A stretch of 64,000 nucleotides of DNA from Procambarus clarkii (GCF_040958095.1 NC_091195.1:21892365-21956364), one strand, 5' to 3'; shown: positions 53,263-63,760, counted from the first letter of the stretch. Notes: generated by a model not told the origin, from the sequence alone. Program-made: numbers and translations.

Positions 53263-53734
53263 ATGTTAGGGGGTGAGCTGGTGGATGTTAATGTTCCACT
53301 TGGAGGAGTGTTAGGGGGAGAGATGGTCGATGTTAATGTTCCACTTGGAGGAGTGTTAGAGGGGTGAGCTTGTGGATAATAATGTTCCACTTAGGAAGTT
53401 AGGGGTAGAGATGGTCGAGGTTAATGTTCCACTTGGGGGGTGTTAGGGGGTGAGGTGGTGGATGTTAATGTTCCACTTGGGGAGTGTTAGGGGGTGAGGT
53501 GGTGGATGTTAATGTTCCACTTGGGGAGTGTTAGGGGGTGAGGTGGTGGATGTTAATGTTCCACTTGGGGAGTGTTAGGGGGTGAGGTGGTGGATGTTAA
53601 TGTTCCACTTGGGGAGTGTTAAGGGGAGAGATGGTGGATGTTAATGTTCCACTTGGGGAGTGTTAAGGGGAGAGATGGTGGATGTTAATGTTCCACTTGG
53701 GGAGTGTTAAGGGAGAGGTGGTGGATGTTAATGT
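53263..53734. repeat. 44-bp minisatellite, block 3
   Basis: About 10.5 copies. The left units are diverged (GGGGGAGAGATGGTCGATG), the middle ones match block 1, and the last use TTAAGGGGAGAG. Confidence 0.95.
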
Positions 53735-54360
53735 ATAAATTTCATAATTAGAGGTTTGTGGTTGCTACCAATTTCCATTTATACAGTATATAATTATAGT
53801 GACTACTTGTTACGCCAATATTATGAATATCGCTTATGTAAATATTAGTTAGTTTAGTTCATTTATTATGCACCTCATTGTAACACTGTAAAAGTGTTTG
53901 GGTTAGTTTATTTAATATATATAGAGTACATGAGTCACAGACAAGGATCTGAGAGGCGCCAGTTGTCTGCCTGAGATCTCACACCTCAAAGCGTTAATGA
54001 CCCAAAGTGACCTGAGGTCAGATCATGAGAATTTCACCTTGCTTCCGCTAAGCGTATAATTGGAGCCGGGTAGCCTTCAAACATGCCGACGTTTAAGGAG
54101 TGGCTTGGTAGAGTGCCGGAGGCTATCTATTTGTGGGCGGAGTTAGCTACTAGGTTCCCCAATAAATACTCGGAGAACTATCGAGCATGAAGCATTAACG
54201 AGACAGAACAGCACACGAGCCAGCAGAGAGAGAAGACAGCCCTACCAGGGAGGCTGTCGGCCGGCAGGGCGGGAGTCTCTGTCAACTACAGACCCCCCCC
54301 CCCTCTCTATTCAACTTAGACTCAGTCCTCGGTGAGTGAACATTAAGGTGACTTGGTCGT
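53735..54360. other. Edge of the AT-rich family, then a promoter- or LTR-like stretch
   Basis: 53735-53850 matches 44871-44990 (ATAAATTTCAT, 'TTACGCCAATATTATGAATA'). From about 53930 to 54360 comes non-coding sequence with CCAATAAATACTCGG at about 54160 and a purine-rich AGCAGAGAGAGAAGACAGC. It could be part of an LTR or a promoter; no coding part of an LTR element is visible nearby. Confidence 0.3.
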
Positions 54361-55188
54361 GTTTACATATGTTGTGTGATGATCAGGGGCAGTCAAGTTG
54401 TAGGGTTCTCGAATTCTTGGATGATGACTCACTTTGAATATTAATCGTTAACATTTTAATTGGATTGCTTAAGTTATGATACTTATCATGAAAAATATAA
54501 TTGTTGAATTTATTATTTAAATGGTCTTTCACTGTGTTCCTTAGAGTTTTGAGTTGAGGTGAGAAAGCCTCTGTGATTACTGGTTTCATGATTTAATGAG
54601 TACATGTTTGGAGTTGATACATGGTAATAACATCTTTTGAGAATATTTTGATACAGGCAAGTTCCATTCCTTGTCTTGTATGTAATGATCATGAATGGAT
54701 GGTGGCAGCATTTCGTCTTCTACTATCTACTCTTCTACTTCTACTATCTACTCTTCTACTTCTACCTATCTACACCTCTCCCTCCACCCCTCTCTCAACT
54801 CTCACTTTCAACTAATGACCATCCTCGCCCCTCCCACCTCTCTGCCTCTCACCCCAAACCCTCACTAATTACTTCACTATTCATTTCTTTCCTTTCGTTT
54901 TCTCGTATACGTTTGTGGCAATGATTCTGTATTCTAGAGTTCTCTCTAGAGTTTCGGGTAACTGATCAAGTGACGGCGCCTTGTAGTCTTAGCACCTAGG
55001 TAGTCAAATACCTAGGTTACAAGGTGTTGAACGAGAGAGGTCGCCTTAGGACCTCTGGGAGTGCTCTAGAATAGTTAGCTAACTGGGGACGGGATAACGG
55101 ACTAGAGAGAGCTGTTTCCCCCGGCCTCGTTAGTTAACTGGGGGGTGGAATAATGGACAAGATAGAGCTATTTCCCCCACCCCCCGTT
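54361..55188. other. Unassigned sequence with two small repeats
   Basis: 54717-54770 repeats CTTCTACTATCTACT about every 24 bp. 55072-55187 holds two diverged copies of a unit of about 58 bp (GTTAGCTAACTGGGG and GTTAGTTAACTGGGG, each ending TTTCCCCC). A 9-bp inverted repeat ACCTAGGTA/TACCTAGGT lies near 55000-55015. No coding signal. Confidence 0.45.
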
Positions 55189-56458
55189 ACATCATACCCA
55201 TCTTGTGGGCGGTAGTGGAAAGGGTTACAGAGACACATAATGGGCTCAGGGACTGAACCCCACAATTCATTTAACTAAGCAACTTACAATCTTGATGAGC
55301 TAGTTACAAAATTCAGTATAAGTCATCACATCAACAATGGGTTTGAGATCGACCACAAGTAAAGTTTCTAAATTAAGCAACTGACATATGTGGAGAGCTA
55401 TAGTGTCACAATTGATATGTTTGTCCTGCACACCGCCCCCCATCCAGTGGGCAGCGGTGGATAGGTTACAATCACTTAGTTACTACCTACAGTTAGCAAA
55501 CTGGGGATATTTGGCTAAGATTTCTGGTAGCAGATCATCTTGAATGAAATATTTACACATCGTTGGAACATTGGTTATAGAATTGTCTCTAAATTCACGT
55601 ATCTTTTCACACTCCATCACATAGTGACGGAGGGTGTGCGAATAATTTTGTTGACACAGTTTACATTTGGTCAGGTCTACATCGGCAGATAATGAGAATT
55701 CCCAGAGATACTTGTAACCGAGTCTAAGCCGAGCAGTAGTAACATCTAGAAGTCTGCTGATTGTATTGGATGATCCATAGATGTTTGGCTCCTCTTGCAT
55801 GATAGTATGATGATGGATGGCATTACTTGTGTCGATTTCACTTTGTCTAAGATCTACAAGATTTTGTTGAAGCTCCCGGCGCACTACTGCTCTCAGACTG
55901 CCCATTGACAATCCAAGGCCACACCCAATTTCTCCCTTAAAGGCAGATTCCCTGGCCAACTCATCAGCTCCATCACGCATTCGGAGGCCAACATGAGACG
56001 GAGTCCACACGAAATGGACCCTGCCACCATCATTAACAATTGTTGTTCCACTTGTCCGGCTTCGGACACGAGCATGTTACAGTTACGTCTTAAAGAGTTG
56101 AGAACAATTAAGGATGATAAAGAGTCACTTACAATTAATGTATCAAGTTTGGAGACTTGTACACATTTCAGTGCAAGGATCAAGGCAAATAGTTCAGTCT
56201 GAAGGGTAGAGGCCCAATTGTTTATACGGACTCCCCACTCAAAGTACAAGCCATCGCCCATTGTCAGGACAATTGCACTTCCAGCTGCACCCGTGGGGCG
56301 GTGTAGGGAACCATCAGTGTATATGATTTGAGAGAGAAGGAATGCTCTGTGGACAGAGCATCAATATGGCTTAAGGCGTTGAGCTTTGCCTCAAGACGAA
56401 GCTTGGGCTGATCTCTAATTTGCTTTTTGGGTGGAAAGGGAGGGATTAAAATTATGTG
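55189..56458 (-). pseudogene. LINE-B second copy (RNase H, zinc motif, 3' UTR)
   Basis: 5'-truncated at about 56458 (LIPPFPPKKQIRDQPKLR). RNase H: YTDGSLHRPTGAAGSAIV, LQTELFALILALKCVQ, LIVSDSLSSLIVL, WTPSHVGLRMRDGADELAR. Zinc motif: CKLCQQNYSHTLRHYVMEC. A frame change near 56010 separates the two halves. The 3' UTR (55189-55480) has one unit each of the sequences that became the 42-bp and 30-bp arrays elsewhere. Confidence 0.88.
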
Positions 56459-56640
56459 CCTCTGTAACCCTTTCCACTACCGCCCACAAGACGGATGTGG
56501 GGTGCATAATAAATGAACTAAACTAAACTTACAATGTATTTTTATACTTATAATGTACCTGTAAACATTTTTTTTTAATTTTGCTTGAAATTACCTTCTT
56601 AAAATTATATGTTAGGCTAAGGATCTGGCCGAAACGTGCA
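56446..56640 (+). mobile_element. LINE-B tail followed by a LINE-A tail
   Basis: 56446-56530: TTATGTGCCTCTGTAACCC, CACTACCGCCCACAAGACGG and GGTGCATAATAAATGAAC (LINE-B). 56531-56640: TTACCTTCTTAAAATTATAT and AAGGATCTGGCCGAAACG (LINE-A, diverged). It lies head to head with the previous copy. Confidence 0.75.
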
Positions 56641-56779
56641 AACCCTTCCCCCGAATAGACAGTACGTTTTAATACTAAATGTAATAAGTGCTTTACTGAC
56701 TGTCTGCATGGTACATATATACACTTAATTGTGCTGTTACATTTACCTCCCTACGTTCTCATTTTAAATATTACATTAA
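56641..56779. other. Short unassigned linker
   Basis: AT-rich; nothing recognised. Confidence 0.4.
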
Positions 56780-57370
56780 TTTTGTTACATTTAAAAAGGT
56801 TATTTAAAAGTGTCCTCCCGTTCATATATTTACTTTTTTAAAGAAAACCATATTAGTAACCGTTTTCTTTAATTTAGTTGTTGATAAACTATTTTATAAG
56901 AGTTGACTATGTTAAATTTGTTATCTCTTTATTATATCTAAAACTTATAAACATTACATTGTTAATTCTTAAACTGTTTAAATAAGACAATTAAAGAAGA
57001 TGCCATTTTTTCTGATAAATCTTTCTAGTATAAATTGATCTGTGTATTAATTGTGAACTGTTTAGATATGACGTCTAATTACACTTATATTTATGTAAAT
57101 TAAATGTTATAAATTAAATTACTATACTTTCTAAAATATAATTAATATAAGATCTTGAACGTAATTTTAATTTCCTTTCAAATTTTTAAATATCGTAACT
57201 ATTCTGCTTAGACTTTTAAAATATTTGCATAACAAACTATTAGGTTAAACATTTAAAAGTAAAATTTTATGTTGATAAAATTTAGACATTACTAAATAAC
57301 TCAATCTTTCTTATATTTCTTTTATTTTTGCAGTTAATCTACTAATTTTAGTTAGTAGATTAACCATTAG
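56780..57370 (-). repeat. AT-rich dispersed repeat, copy 4
   Basis: The closest relative of copy 1: on the minus strand 'CGTCATATCTAAACAGTTCA', 'TATACTAGAAAGATTTATCA', 'AAAGAAAACGGTTACTAATA' and 'GAACGGGAGGACACTTTTAA'. Identity looks high over 550 bp apart from small indels. Confidence 0.8.
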
Positions 57371-57374
57371 TTCT

Positions 57375-57945
57375 GTCCCTACATAAAAGTTGGGACAAAT
57401 AAGGCAGCGGAACGCCTCACGACCGTTTGTTAAGAGAATGTTGTAATGGTTACTCCAGAAGACAGGTTGTGTTCCACACAAGGATCATAGTTTTTAGGTT
57501 TCCAACTTATTTGGATCGTGACTGTCTTCTTCTCAACAATGATAATGTTGTATGGGCAAAGAGGAACAGTGTTCGTGGTGACTAAGTCAGGTTGTTGCGT
57601 TGGTAAAGGGTGAGGCGCCGGGAAGAATTTTTGTGCAAGGACTAGGCTACAGGAAAGTTGCAAAATATATTTAGGAGCCCATACTATGCATGAAGTGTTC
57701 ACGTTGGGGACATATGGCATGGAAATGCCAGTTTGACCCCAGGTGTCGGTATTGTGGTAAGAAACACGACTCGCGAGAGTGTAGAGTCAAGATGGAAAAA
57801 AGTGAAAAAATCGTCCCATTTTGTTGCAACTGTCGAGGCAGCCACAATGTTGGTTCCTCTCTATGCCCCATGAAGCCTCATCTGAGAGAGACTAGGACGG
57901 GTCCTACAAGCAGGATAGATGTATCCTCGAAGGAAGAAAAGATTA
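57375..57945 (+). pseudogene. I-group LINE ORF1 with zinc knuckles
   Basis: Near 57640 YRKVAKYI leads into CMKCSRWGHMAWKC (CX2CX4HX4C), CRYCGKKHDSREC (CX2CX3HX4C) and CCNCRGSHNVGSSLC (CX2CX3HX6C), the triple knuckle of gag-like ORF1 proteins that bind element RNA. Upstream (57375-57630) the frame is broken by several stops. It ends at DVSSKEEK where the LINE-D tail is inserted. Confidence 0.82.
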
Positions 57946-58997
57946 TTATTATTAACAACTTTATTGACAAAATTAATTACAATTTTGCCTAATCTGAGGA
58001 TTTCGATTAAGTCTTATTAGAGTGAGGATAATGCTGGTATTCACTGTCACGCAGGACAGAGGGTCATACAAAAGTCAATAGGTCTAAACTATAGGCTGAA
58101 GCACATATATATCATGGTTACAATCAATGTTTTAATATATGGATATGTGAAAACAACTTTCTATTGTGCACTGCCACACAAGGGCAGAGATGGGTTCATA
58201 ACTGATGCAGCTTAGAAGTAATATAAATAAAAATTGTTTTTCATTCTTTAAAATGGACAAGCAAATTTTGGATAAATTGTTAGGATGTCATCCAGAACAC
58301 CCGAGTCAATAAAATAGTTACACAGTTGGTGGTACAATAGGCCAGGAGGTCTAAAGTCCTTTACGGTTTCACATTCAACAATATAGTGTTCTAGTGAATG
58401 CACTGAAGGTTTATCACAGACTTTACAATCTGAGTATTCTGGTAGTGGCTCAGCCTCACTAACCTGCCAGATGTGTCTATAGCCAAGACGAATTCGCGCA
58501 ATGACTACATCACATTGCCTGGTCCGGTTACTGTGCTGACCATACAAATACCTATCATTACAAAACTTGTCATAACTTTTAATACTGCAGATTTCAGGTC
58601 TCTGGGCATTTCTTAGTTCTTCTAAATATGAATTAATTTCTTTAATTCGTATGTTTCTAATAAATGCATTAGATAGTCCAAAGTCATAATCAATGTTTTC
58701 TTTCACATTGGCCAATCGATCTACAAAGTCATGTTTTCCAACTCCAACATGGGATGGGATCCACACAAATTTTATACAAGAGTTATTATCATTGGCAAAA
58801 ATTACATTCCATTTAATATTACAAGCTACTTCCGACATACATTGTGATGGGTTATTTAAGGACTGCAGAGCATTTTTAGAGTCACAGAAAATAACTCTAC
58901 CACCATTGAGCTTAAGGTATTCAGTTGCTAGATAAATGCCCAATTGCTCGGTCAGTGTCGTGCTTGCCCAGTTGTTCAATCTCTGTGTACTAGACAT
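57946..58997 (-). mobile_element. LINE-D (I-group), 5'-truncated
   Basis: RNase H plus C-terminal zinc motif with a 3' UTR (57960-58245) and an ATAATAATAATC tail. Its 3' tail lies inside the ORF1 fragment of another LINE; its 5' side meets LINE-E at 58998. Confidence 0.85.
58248..58997 (-). pseudogene. LINE-D RNase H and zinc motif
   Basis: 249 codons uninterrupted. It lacks the first RNase H strand (YTDG) and starts at QRLNNWASTTLTEQLGIYLA (Glu), then VIFCDSKNALQSL (Asp), FVWIPSHVGVGKHDFVDRLA (Asp), and CKVCDKPSVHSLEHYIVEC (CX2CX8HX4C). A truncated ORF2 end without enzymatic capacity on its own. Confidence 0.88.
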
Positions 58998-59634
58998 GAT
59001 CTGTTGTTGTTGTTGTTTAAGATTCGCTACTCAGAACAATAAGTTCCAGTAGCACGGGCTAAGGTGAGCCCGTAAGTGGAGGCTCTTTGGAGCCATTATC
59101 TGTATCAGTGGCTGATACTAGACATCTGGCGATGGATGGGTCTTCATGATGGTTTTCAGCCTGGAGGGCTGGCTATACCAGTTATGGAGCTGGTGGGGTT
59201 AGTGTAGACCTCTAGGTTTTCCGTTTTTTCTTTGCCTGCGACTTTGGCTGAGCAGTGCTGTCGTTGGAGTTTGGTGACGTGGCCTCCATGAGGAAGTCTT
59301 GAACCGTGTAGGTGTCGTATTTGTGACGCGGCGGTGGAGCTCCTACTATGATTTCCTCGTCTGAGGAGTCCGTAACCTCCGTAGTGGGCGTTTTTGTCTT
59401 TCCCCTCGCAGCCTTAGGTAGGCTTAGGTGTCGTTGATTGGTGGTTGTAGGTATTTCAGGAGCGCTGGTGGTGCTGTTATCGTCTGTAGACAGCACGTCT
59501 GCTAGCGCGGCTGCTGAGATAGTGATGGTAGGAGTGTTGGGAGCTGGAGAGGGAATTACCTCTGTTACCTCAAGGGAGTAAATCTTGCTTCCTCTCTTTC
59601 TCCCAAATGTTTCCTCATTTGCACAGGAGCAGAG
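58998..59634 (-). mobile_element. LINE-E 3' part with an open frame
   Basis: A frame at 59212-59637 reads SLEVTEVIPSPAPNTPT, ISAAALADVLSTDDNST, TDSSDEEIIVGAPPPRHKYD, ending QPKSQAKKKRKT: a Ser/Thr/Pro-rich, basic-ended protein, perhaps a LINE ORF1. The 3' part has the hairpin tail (ACGGGCTCACCTTAGCCCGT) and (CAA)n at 58998-59020. No RT is present, so it may be a non-autonomous derivative that uses the LINE-C/E tail. Confidence 0.6.
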
Positions 59635-60018
59635 CAACCTTCGTGCGGGCCCTGGTTCAGTTCCCCAACGTCCGAGCTAATGGACATTACAAATTTCACT
59701 AAATGATGCAGTATCTTAGCTGTCTCTCTAATTATAAAGGTGTTAATCTTTTTTTTTTAACCTTTGAGTGCTAGGTCTCAAAAAGGTTCTTTACCTCAGA
59801 AAGAAAGAGAGAGAGAGATTCTATTTTTGTCCATATTCGAGCGGAATGTTGAACAACCTTCGTGCGGGTCCTGGTTCAGTTCCCCAACGTCCGAGATATT
59901 GGACATTACAAATTTCACTAAATGATGCAGTATCTTAGCTGTCTCTCTAATTATAAAGGTGTTAATCTTTTTTTTTTAACCTTTGAGTGCTAGGTCTCAA
60001 AAAGGTTCTTTACCTCAG

Positions 60019-60051
<33 letters not shown>

Positions 60052-60175
60052 TTCTATTTTTGTCCATATTCGAGCGGAATGTTGACCAACCTTCGTGCAG
60101 GACCCGGTTCAGTTCCCCAACGTCCGAGCTATTGCACAAAGCAAATTTCTCTAAATGAGGCAGTATCTCGCCCCC
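59635..60175. repeat. Tandem repeat of about 222 bp, 2.4 copies
   Basis: Copies start at 59635, 59855 and 60088 (CAACCTTCGTGCGGG). Each has 'CAGTTCCCCAACGTCCGAG', 'AAATGATGCAGTATCTTAGC' and a (GA)n tract that is longer in copy 2. The third copy is cut short. Confidence 0.92.
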
Positions 60176-60700
60176 ACCCCCCCGGATCAATGATTTTAGG
60201 GCAGTAAATAAGCAATTGCAATCCATCCAGCCGGCGACTTATCAGTGACTGTGGAAAGAATGTGTGTTCTTAGGACCATTATGGCCTCTTCGCGCATTTT
60301 CATTCCCTCACACATTTGAGTATTTGTTTCCCACATCAAGAATTTTGTCAAAAAACGTTCAAGGAAATACGAGCTTATTTATTCCAACTTATAGATAAAA
60401 AAACAAAAAAAAAATAAACTGGCGACCCCTGGCAGCAAGTTCAGGAGGTCTCGGCCTATATCTGGCTGGGGGGTGTGGGGTTCTCAGTGAGAGATCATAC
60501 GACCAAGCTGTGATGGAGACTATAAATGGTATGCATAAACCCTAATACTTTACAGGACTTGTCATGGTTTGTGCCTCATTGATAATTCGTTCCAAGTAGT
60601 TAAAAGTTAAATCTTATAGAAATCCAATAAAGTTCAACGATTTTTTTCTCTCTCTCTATGGGCGTATGCAATTAATTTTTTCTGTTATATCTTTTATCAG
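60176..60700. other. Possible intron or upstream region of the gene at 60701
   Basis: No repeat recognised. It ends in TTATATCTTTTATCAG, a good 3' splice site (pyrimidine-rich with AG at 60699-60700). Two weak AATAAA sites and a TATAAA-like 'ACTATAAATGG' near 60520 are also present. Confidence 0.4.
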
Positions 60701-61284
60701 AGCTCGGCCATCAGGCTGTAGATGTTGATGAAAAGAGGAAGATGCAATGCAGGGAATCGCCCCTGGTATTTATTTCACGAGGTCATTGCGTCGTGGAGTA
60801 TGAGGAATTGCCCAAGTTCATCGCACGCGTCAAGGCTTTGGCGGCAATTGAAAAGCAGTATGAAGGCGCAGATTTAGAAGACTCACATGTTCAAAGACAG
60901 AAAACAAAAAAAATTAACGCCGTTGAGACCGTATATGGCGGTTTTTGTGACGAAACAGAAATAAGACTACCTGTCGAAATAGGAATAGGCTTGATTAATG
61001 TGGCGTATAATGGAATACCCAACTTTATCGAGTGGGTGCAAGCCCAAGGTGAAATAGAAAAACAGTTTGCGGGGATTGATTTTAAACAGCGTGAAAACTG
61101 GTTTATTTATCATGACAAAGTTCGAGCGCAGAATGCATTTAGAGAAATTTTCTTTGGGGATTATGGGGATTATTGTTCCACCTCCGAAGCTGAGGAAATT
61201 GCGCCAGAGGATGAGGTTTATTGGAGGGAAAATTTGCATCCCGTCATTAAGGCAGATCTAGATAAAGCTCCACCCACAAGATAA
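60701..61284 (+). CDS. Unrecognised protein with two related modules
   Basis: The frame is open from the acceptor-like AG at 60700 to TAA at 61284; the first ATG is 60742 (180 residues), and 14 in-frame codons precede it after the acceptor. Two halves align. Module 1: CVVEYEELPKFIARVKALAA then IEKQYEGADL, and near its end NAVETVYGGFC. Module 2: LINVAYNGIPNFIEWVQAQG then IEKQFAGIDF, and NAFREIFFGDYGDYC. The C-terminus is acidic then basic (EAEEIAPEDEVYW, KADLDKAPPTR). No signal peptide or membrane segment. I recognise no family. Codon use and lack of stops look like a real gene. It converges on the macro-domain cluster and may belong to the same unit. Confidence 0.6.
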
Positions 61285-61424
61285 CTCTTAGGAACTAATG
61301 ATGCAAAGGGGACATACTACAGGAACAATGTGCAGGTGGCCTGATGGGGGGGGGGGGGTTATCCCCAAATCCCGAGACTTTGTCCCCCAACCCAGACTCT
61401 GTTCAATCAGAACATTATTTTGTT

Positions 61425-61495
<71 letters not shown>

Positions 61496-61745
61496 TTTTT
61501 ACCTAAATAAAAAAAAATCATGTATCATTATTATTATTGCACACTCCCCTTGAAGATGAAATATGTTAAAAAAAAAAAATGTCAGGTAGTATTTGCTAGA
61601 GTACTTGTCATGGGGGTGAATAAGTGATGAGGTCTCTCTCTTATTTTTAAAAACTACTTTAACAGATAAAAAAAAACTTGACATTTATACAATTTTTTAT
61701 TTTTATTATGAGTACATATACAAAAAAAAAACAAGCACTTTTTTA
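61285..61745. other. Convergent intergenic region with (TA)n
   Basis: Holds a 13-base G run at 61345-61358, (TA)n at 61428-61490, several A runs, and AATAAA at 61504-61509 (+). On the minus strand an AATAAA overlaps the stop of the next gene at about 61740. Both genes could share this region for 3' end formation. Confidence 0.6.
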
Positions 61746-62492
61746 TTATTTGTCGTTAGTGTAATAAGATCTAAGGTTCCTCCCTTTACTCGATGGTCTT
61801 GTCACTACTTGTGGCGGTACTTGACCTTTCCCTGCTCCATCTTGTTTAGGATGCACCAGCACAAATTCTTTTTTGCATTTTTTCATTACATGGGCCAAAT
61901 GAGCCAGTGTAGGGTAGTAAGATGCCAGCCATTCTTCTTCTTCTTCACCTGCTCTAGACCAACCCACCCGAGAATTGCAGCCTATACCAAATGGCATAAC
62001 TATCCGTTTGATAGAATTATTACTCTTGGCTTCGCTCATAATGCGACTCACGGCCTTTTTAAAACACCATCGTCTGTTGATAGTTGTATCTCTCCGCAAT
62101 CCCGCTACTAAATCAATATCTTTACTGTGCTTAATATGAAATTGGTTAATGTCATTATTTTCAATAGACGCACCTACACTATATTGACATATGAGGGCTA
62201 AGAGATAAGGCTGCACATTAGGTTCTGGTGGCGGGGAGAGGATTATATTTCCTGGAGTGTCACGATCCGTAACTACAGCACAAAGCGTTTCAGGACATAT
62301 TTTCTTTTCAACCACCCCATAAGGATATTTTTCCCACAGCTGTTGGGAGTAACCATTAGAAAACTGGTGTAGGGCAGGAAGATCATAGACAATACAGTCC
62401 CCGGGTTTAAATATATCATCGTTGGGGAAATCCACTTCAATAATAGAATCTTTGAGTCTCCGTAATTTGGCTCGCATGTAGTTGGAACACAT
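61746..62492 (-). CDS. Macro-domain-like protein, paralogue 1
   Basis: 248 residues from ATG 62492 to TAA 61746. The order of conserved blocks resembles Poa1/TARG1-type macro domains, which bind ADP-ribose or remove it: CIVYDLPALHQFSNGYSQQ, LWEKYPYGVVEKKIC, VVTDRDTPGNIILSPPPEPN, LLALICQYSVGAS, RRWCFKKAVSRIM, IKRIVMPFGIGC with SRVGW, and YYPTLAHLAHVMKKCKKEF, ending LVHP. PFGIGC and the W after it fit the substrate loop. The usual asparagine near the start of the fold is not obvious, so activity is uncertain. The C-terminus is basic (TRPSSKGRNLRS). It is closely related in layout to 62801-63760. Frame intact. Confidence 0.65.
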   Translation of the reverse strand: MCSNYMRAKLRRLKDSIIEVDFPNDDIFKPGDCIVYDLPALHQFSNGYSQQLWEKYPYGVVEKKICPETLCAVVTDRDTPGNIILSPPPEPNVQPYLLALICQYSVGASIENNDINQFHIKHSKDIDLVAGLRRDTTINRRWCFKKAVSRIMSEAKSNNSIKRIVMPFGIGCNSRVGWSRAGEEEEEWLASYYPTLAHLAHVMKKCKKEFVLVHPKQDGAGKGQVPPQVVTRPSSKGRNLRSYYTNDK

Positions 62493-62533
62493 CTCGAAGC
62501 GATTAAAAAGGTTTTTTTAACATAACCTTCGTC

Positions 62534-62540
62534 TTATATA
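62534..62540 (-). promoter_or_regulatory. TATA box of paralogue 1
   Basis: On the minus strand AAGGTGTATATAAGACGAA, with TATATAA 42 bases upstream of the ATG. The same core (GTGTATATA, then GAC) stands before paralogue 2. The leader would be very short. Confidence 0.55.
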
Positions 62541-62607
62541 CACCTTGTCACATAGAGTTGTTAGAGGCTTTTATAATATGTAATTCATAGTTTTTCTTTT
62601 TGTACAG

Positions 62608-62634
62608 AGAAATTAGGAAACAATAAATAAATAA

Positions 62635-62732
<98 letters not shown>

Positions 62733-62757
62733 AAATTAGGTAAAGTAAATAAAAATA
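62608..62757. repeat. (TG)n flanked by a short direct repeat
   Basis: 46 TG dinucleotides at 62636-62728. AGAGAAATTAGG stands on both sides (about 62606 and 62730), each followed by an A/T-rich AATAAATA stretch. It lies between the two complete macro-domain genes. Confidence 0.93.
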
Positions 62758-62800
62758 CAGGTTAACATTTCTTTTTTTGTGGTTTAATTTGTATGAAATA

Positions 62801-63760
62801 TTACAATATAGATTCTACAGCTTTTCTAATCTCATCTTCATTATATTCCATTTCCATTTCCATTTTCTCTTTGTCTTCATTGTCGTCGTCTTCCACAATA
62901 GTGAGCACTTCATCACCCACAGTAACAGACATGGCGCCGGTAGATGGATCATCTTCCACGACAGCTGACCCGTCTTCTCTCACGTCAGCGGCAGGTCCGA
63001 CAGTAGAAACAGAGTCTTTATCATTCGTAGAAACAGGTGGAATGGCCATACGTGGAATCTTGTGTCTAAAGATGCCATGGGTTGGAGAGCGAGTTGGCGT
63101 GTCATTATTTACAGGACATATCATTAAAGTGTCTATACCACGTTCTTGCAGTTTCTGAGCTAATTTGCACATCACAGGGAAATATTTAGTCTCCCATATG
63201 TTGCGTTCGCCACTTGTGAGATACTGCCCGCAAGCCTTGCCCAACCCATATGGGAAAATAATCCTTCCCACTTGTCCTCTTCGGCTTCTCTGAAGAATAT
63301 GTTCAATGGCTTTTCGCAGAGCTTTGTCAAACCAACGCCATCTTTGGTATTCGGTATCATTTTTCAGGCCGTCATAAAAATGCTCATCCAAACTCCATGC
63401 TTCGTACCTGGGCTTTTTGTAAGAAGATGGCGTCGCTGGACCGTTGGTAAACTGGGTGATTAATCCAATAAGGTGCGGTAAAACAGCATAACTTTCATAG
63501 GGGTCGTCATCCATCCTATTGCAGAATTCGGGTGCTTCGCCAACAAATATGAGGCCGGGGATATCTCTATCAGTTCTAACAGCACGATTTTTGTACGGCA
63601 GGTTTTTCCGATGCAATCGAGCATAGGGGTATCGTTCCCATAAAGTGTGCACCATTTCGCTCAACTGCACGCTTGTTGCATCCAAATCATAGAGCAGACA
63701 ATCACGATTGTTATAGATGGGCAAAGAGGCAAAGTCGCCAATCAGGGAGGGGAGCTCCAT
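62801..63760 (-). CDS. Macro-domain-like protein, paralogue 2
   Basis: 319 residues from ATG 63760. Same block order as paralogue 1: CLLYDLDATSVQLSEMVHT, LWERYPYARLHRKNLP, VRTDRDIPGLIFVGEAPEFC, LPHLIGLITQFTNGPA, YQRWRWFDKALRKAIEHIL, VGRIIFPYGLGKACG, IWETKYFPVMCKLAQKL, TLMICPVNND. After about residue 220 comes a tail that is Ser/Thr-rich then strongly acidic (VEDDDNEDKEKMEMEMEY), absent from paralogue 1. No signal peptide or membrane segment; a cytosolic or nuclear protein is likely. Related to ADP-ribose-processing macro domains by motif order only. The frame is intact, with codon use unlike the LINEs around it. Confidence 0.7.
   Translation of the reverse strand: MELPSLIGDFASLPIYNNRDCLLYDLDATSVQLSEMVHTLWERYPYARLHRKNLPYKNRAVRTDRDIPGLIFVGEAPEFCNRMDDDPYESYAVLPHLIGLITQFTNGPATPSSYKKPRYEAWSLDEHFYDGLKNDTEYQRWRWFDKALRKAIEHILQRSRRGQVGRIIFPYGLGKACGQYLTSGERNIWETKYFPVMCKLAQKLQERGIDTLMICPVNNDTPTRSPTHGIFRHKIPRMAIPPVSTNDKDSVSTVGPAADVREDGSAVVEDDPSTGAMSVTVGDEVLTIVEDDDNEDKEKMEMEMEYNEDEIRKAVESIL

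Noticed and set aside
61288-61553. Frames with YIYIYIY runs
   Set aside because: They are translations of (TA)n; the same holds for 9486-9739.
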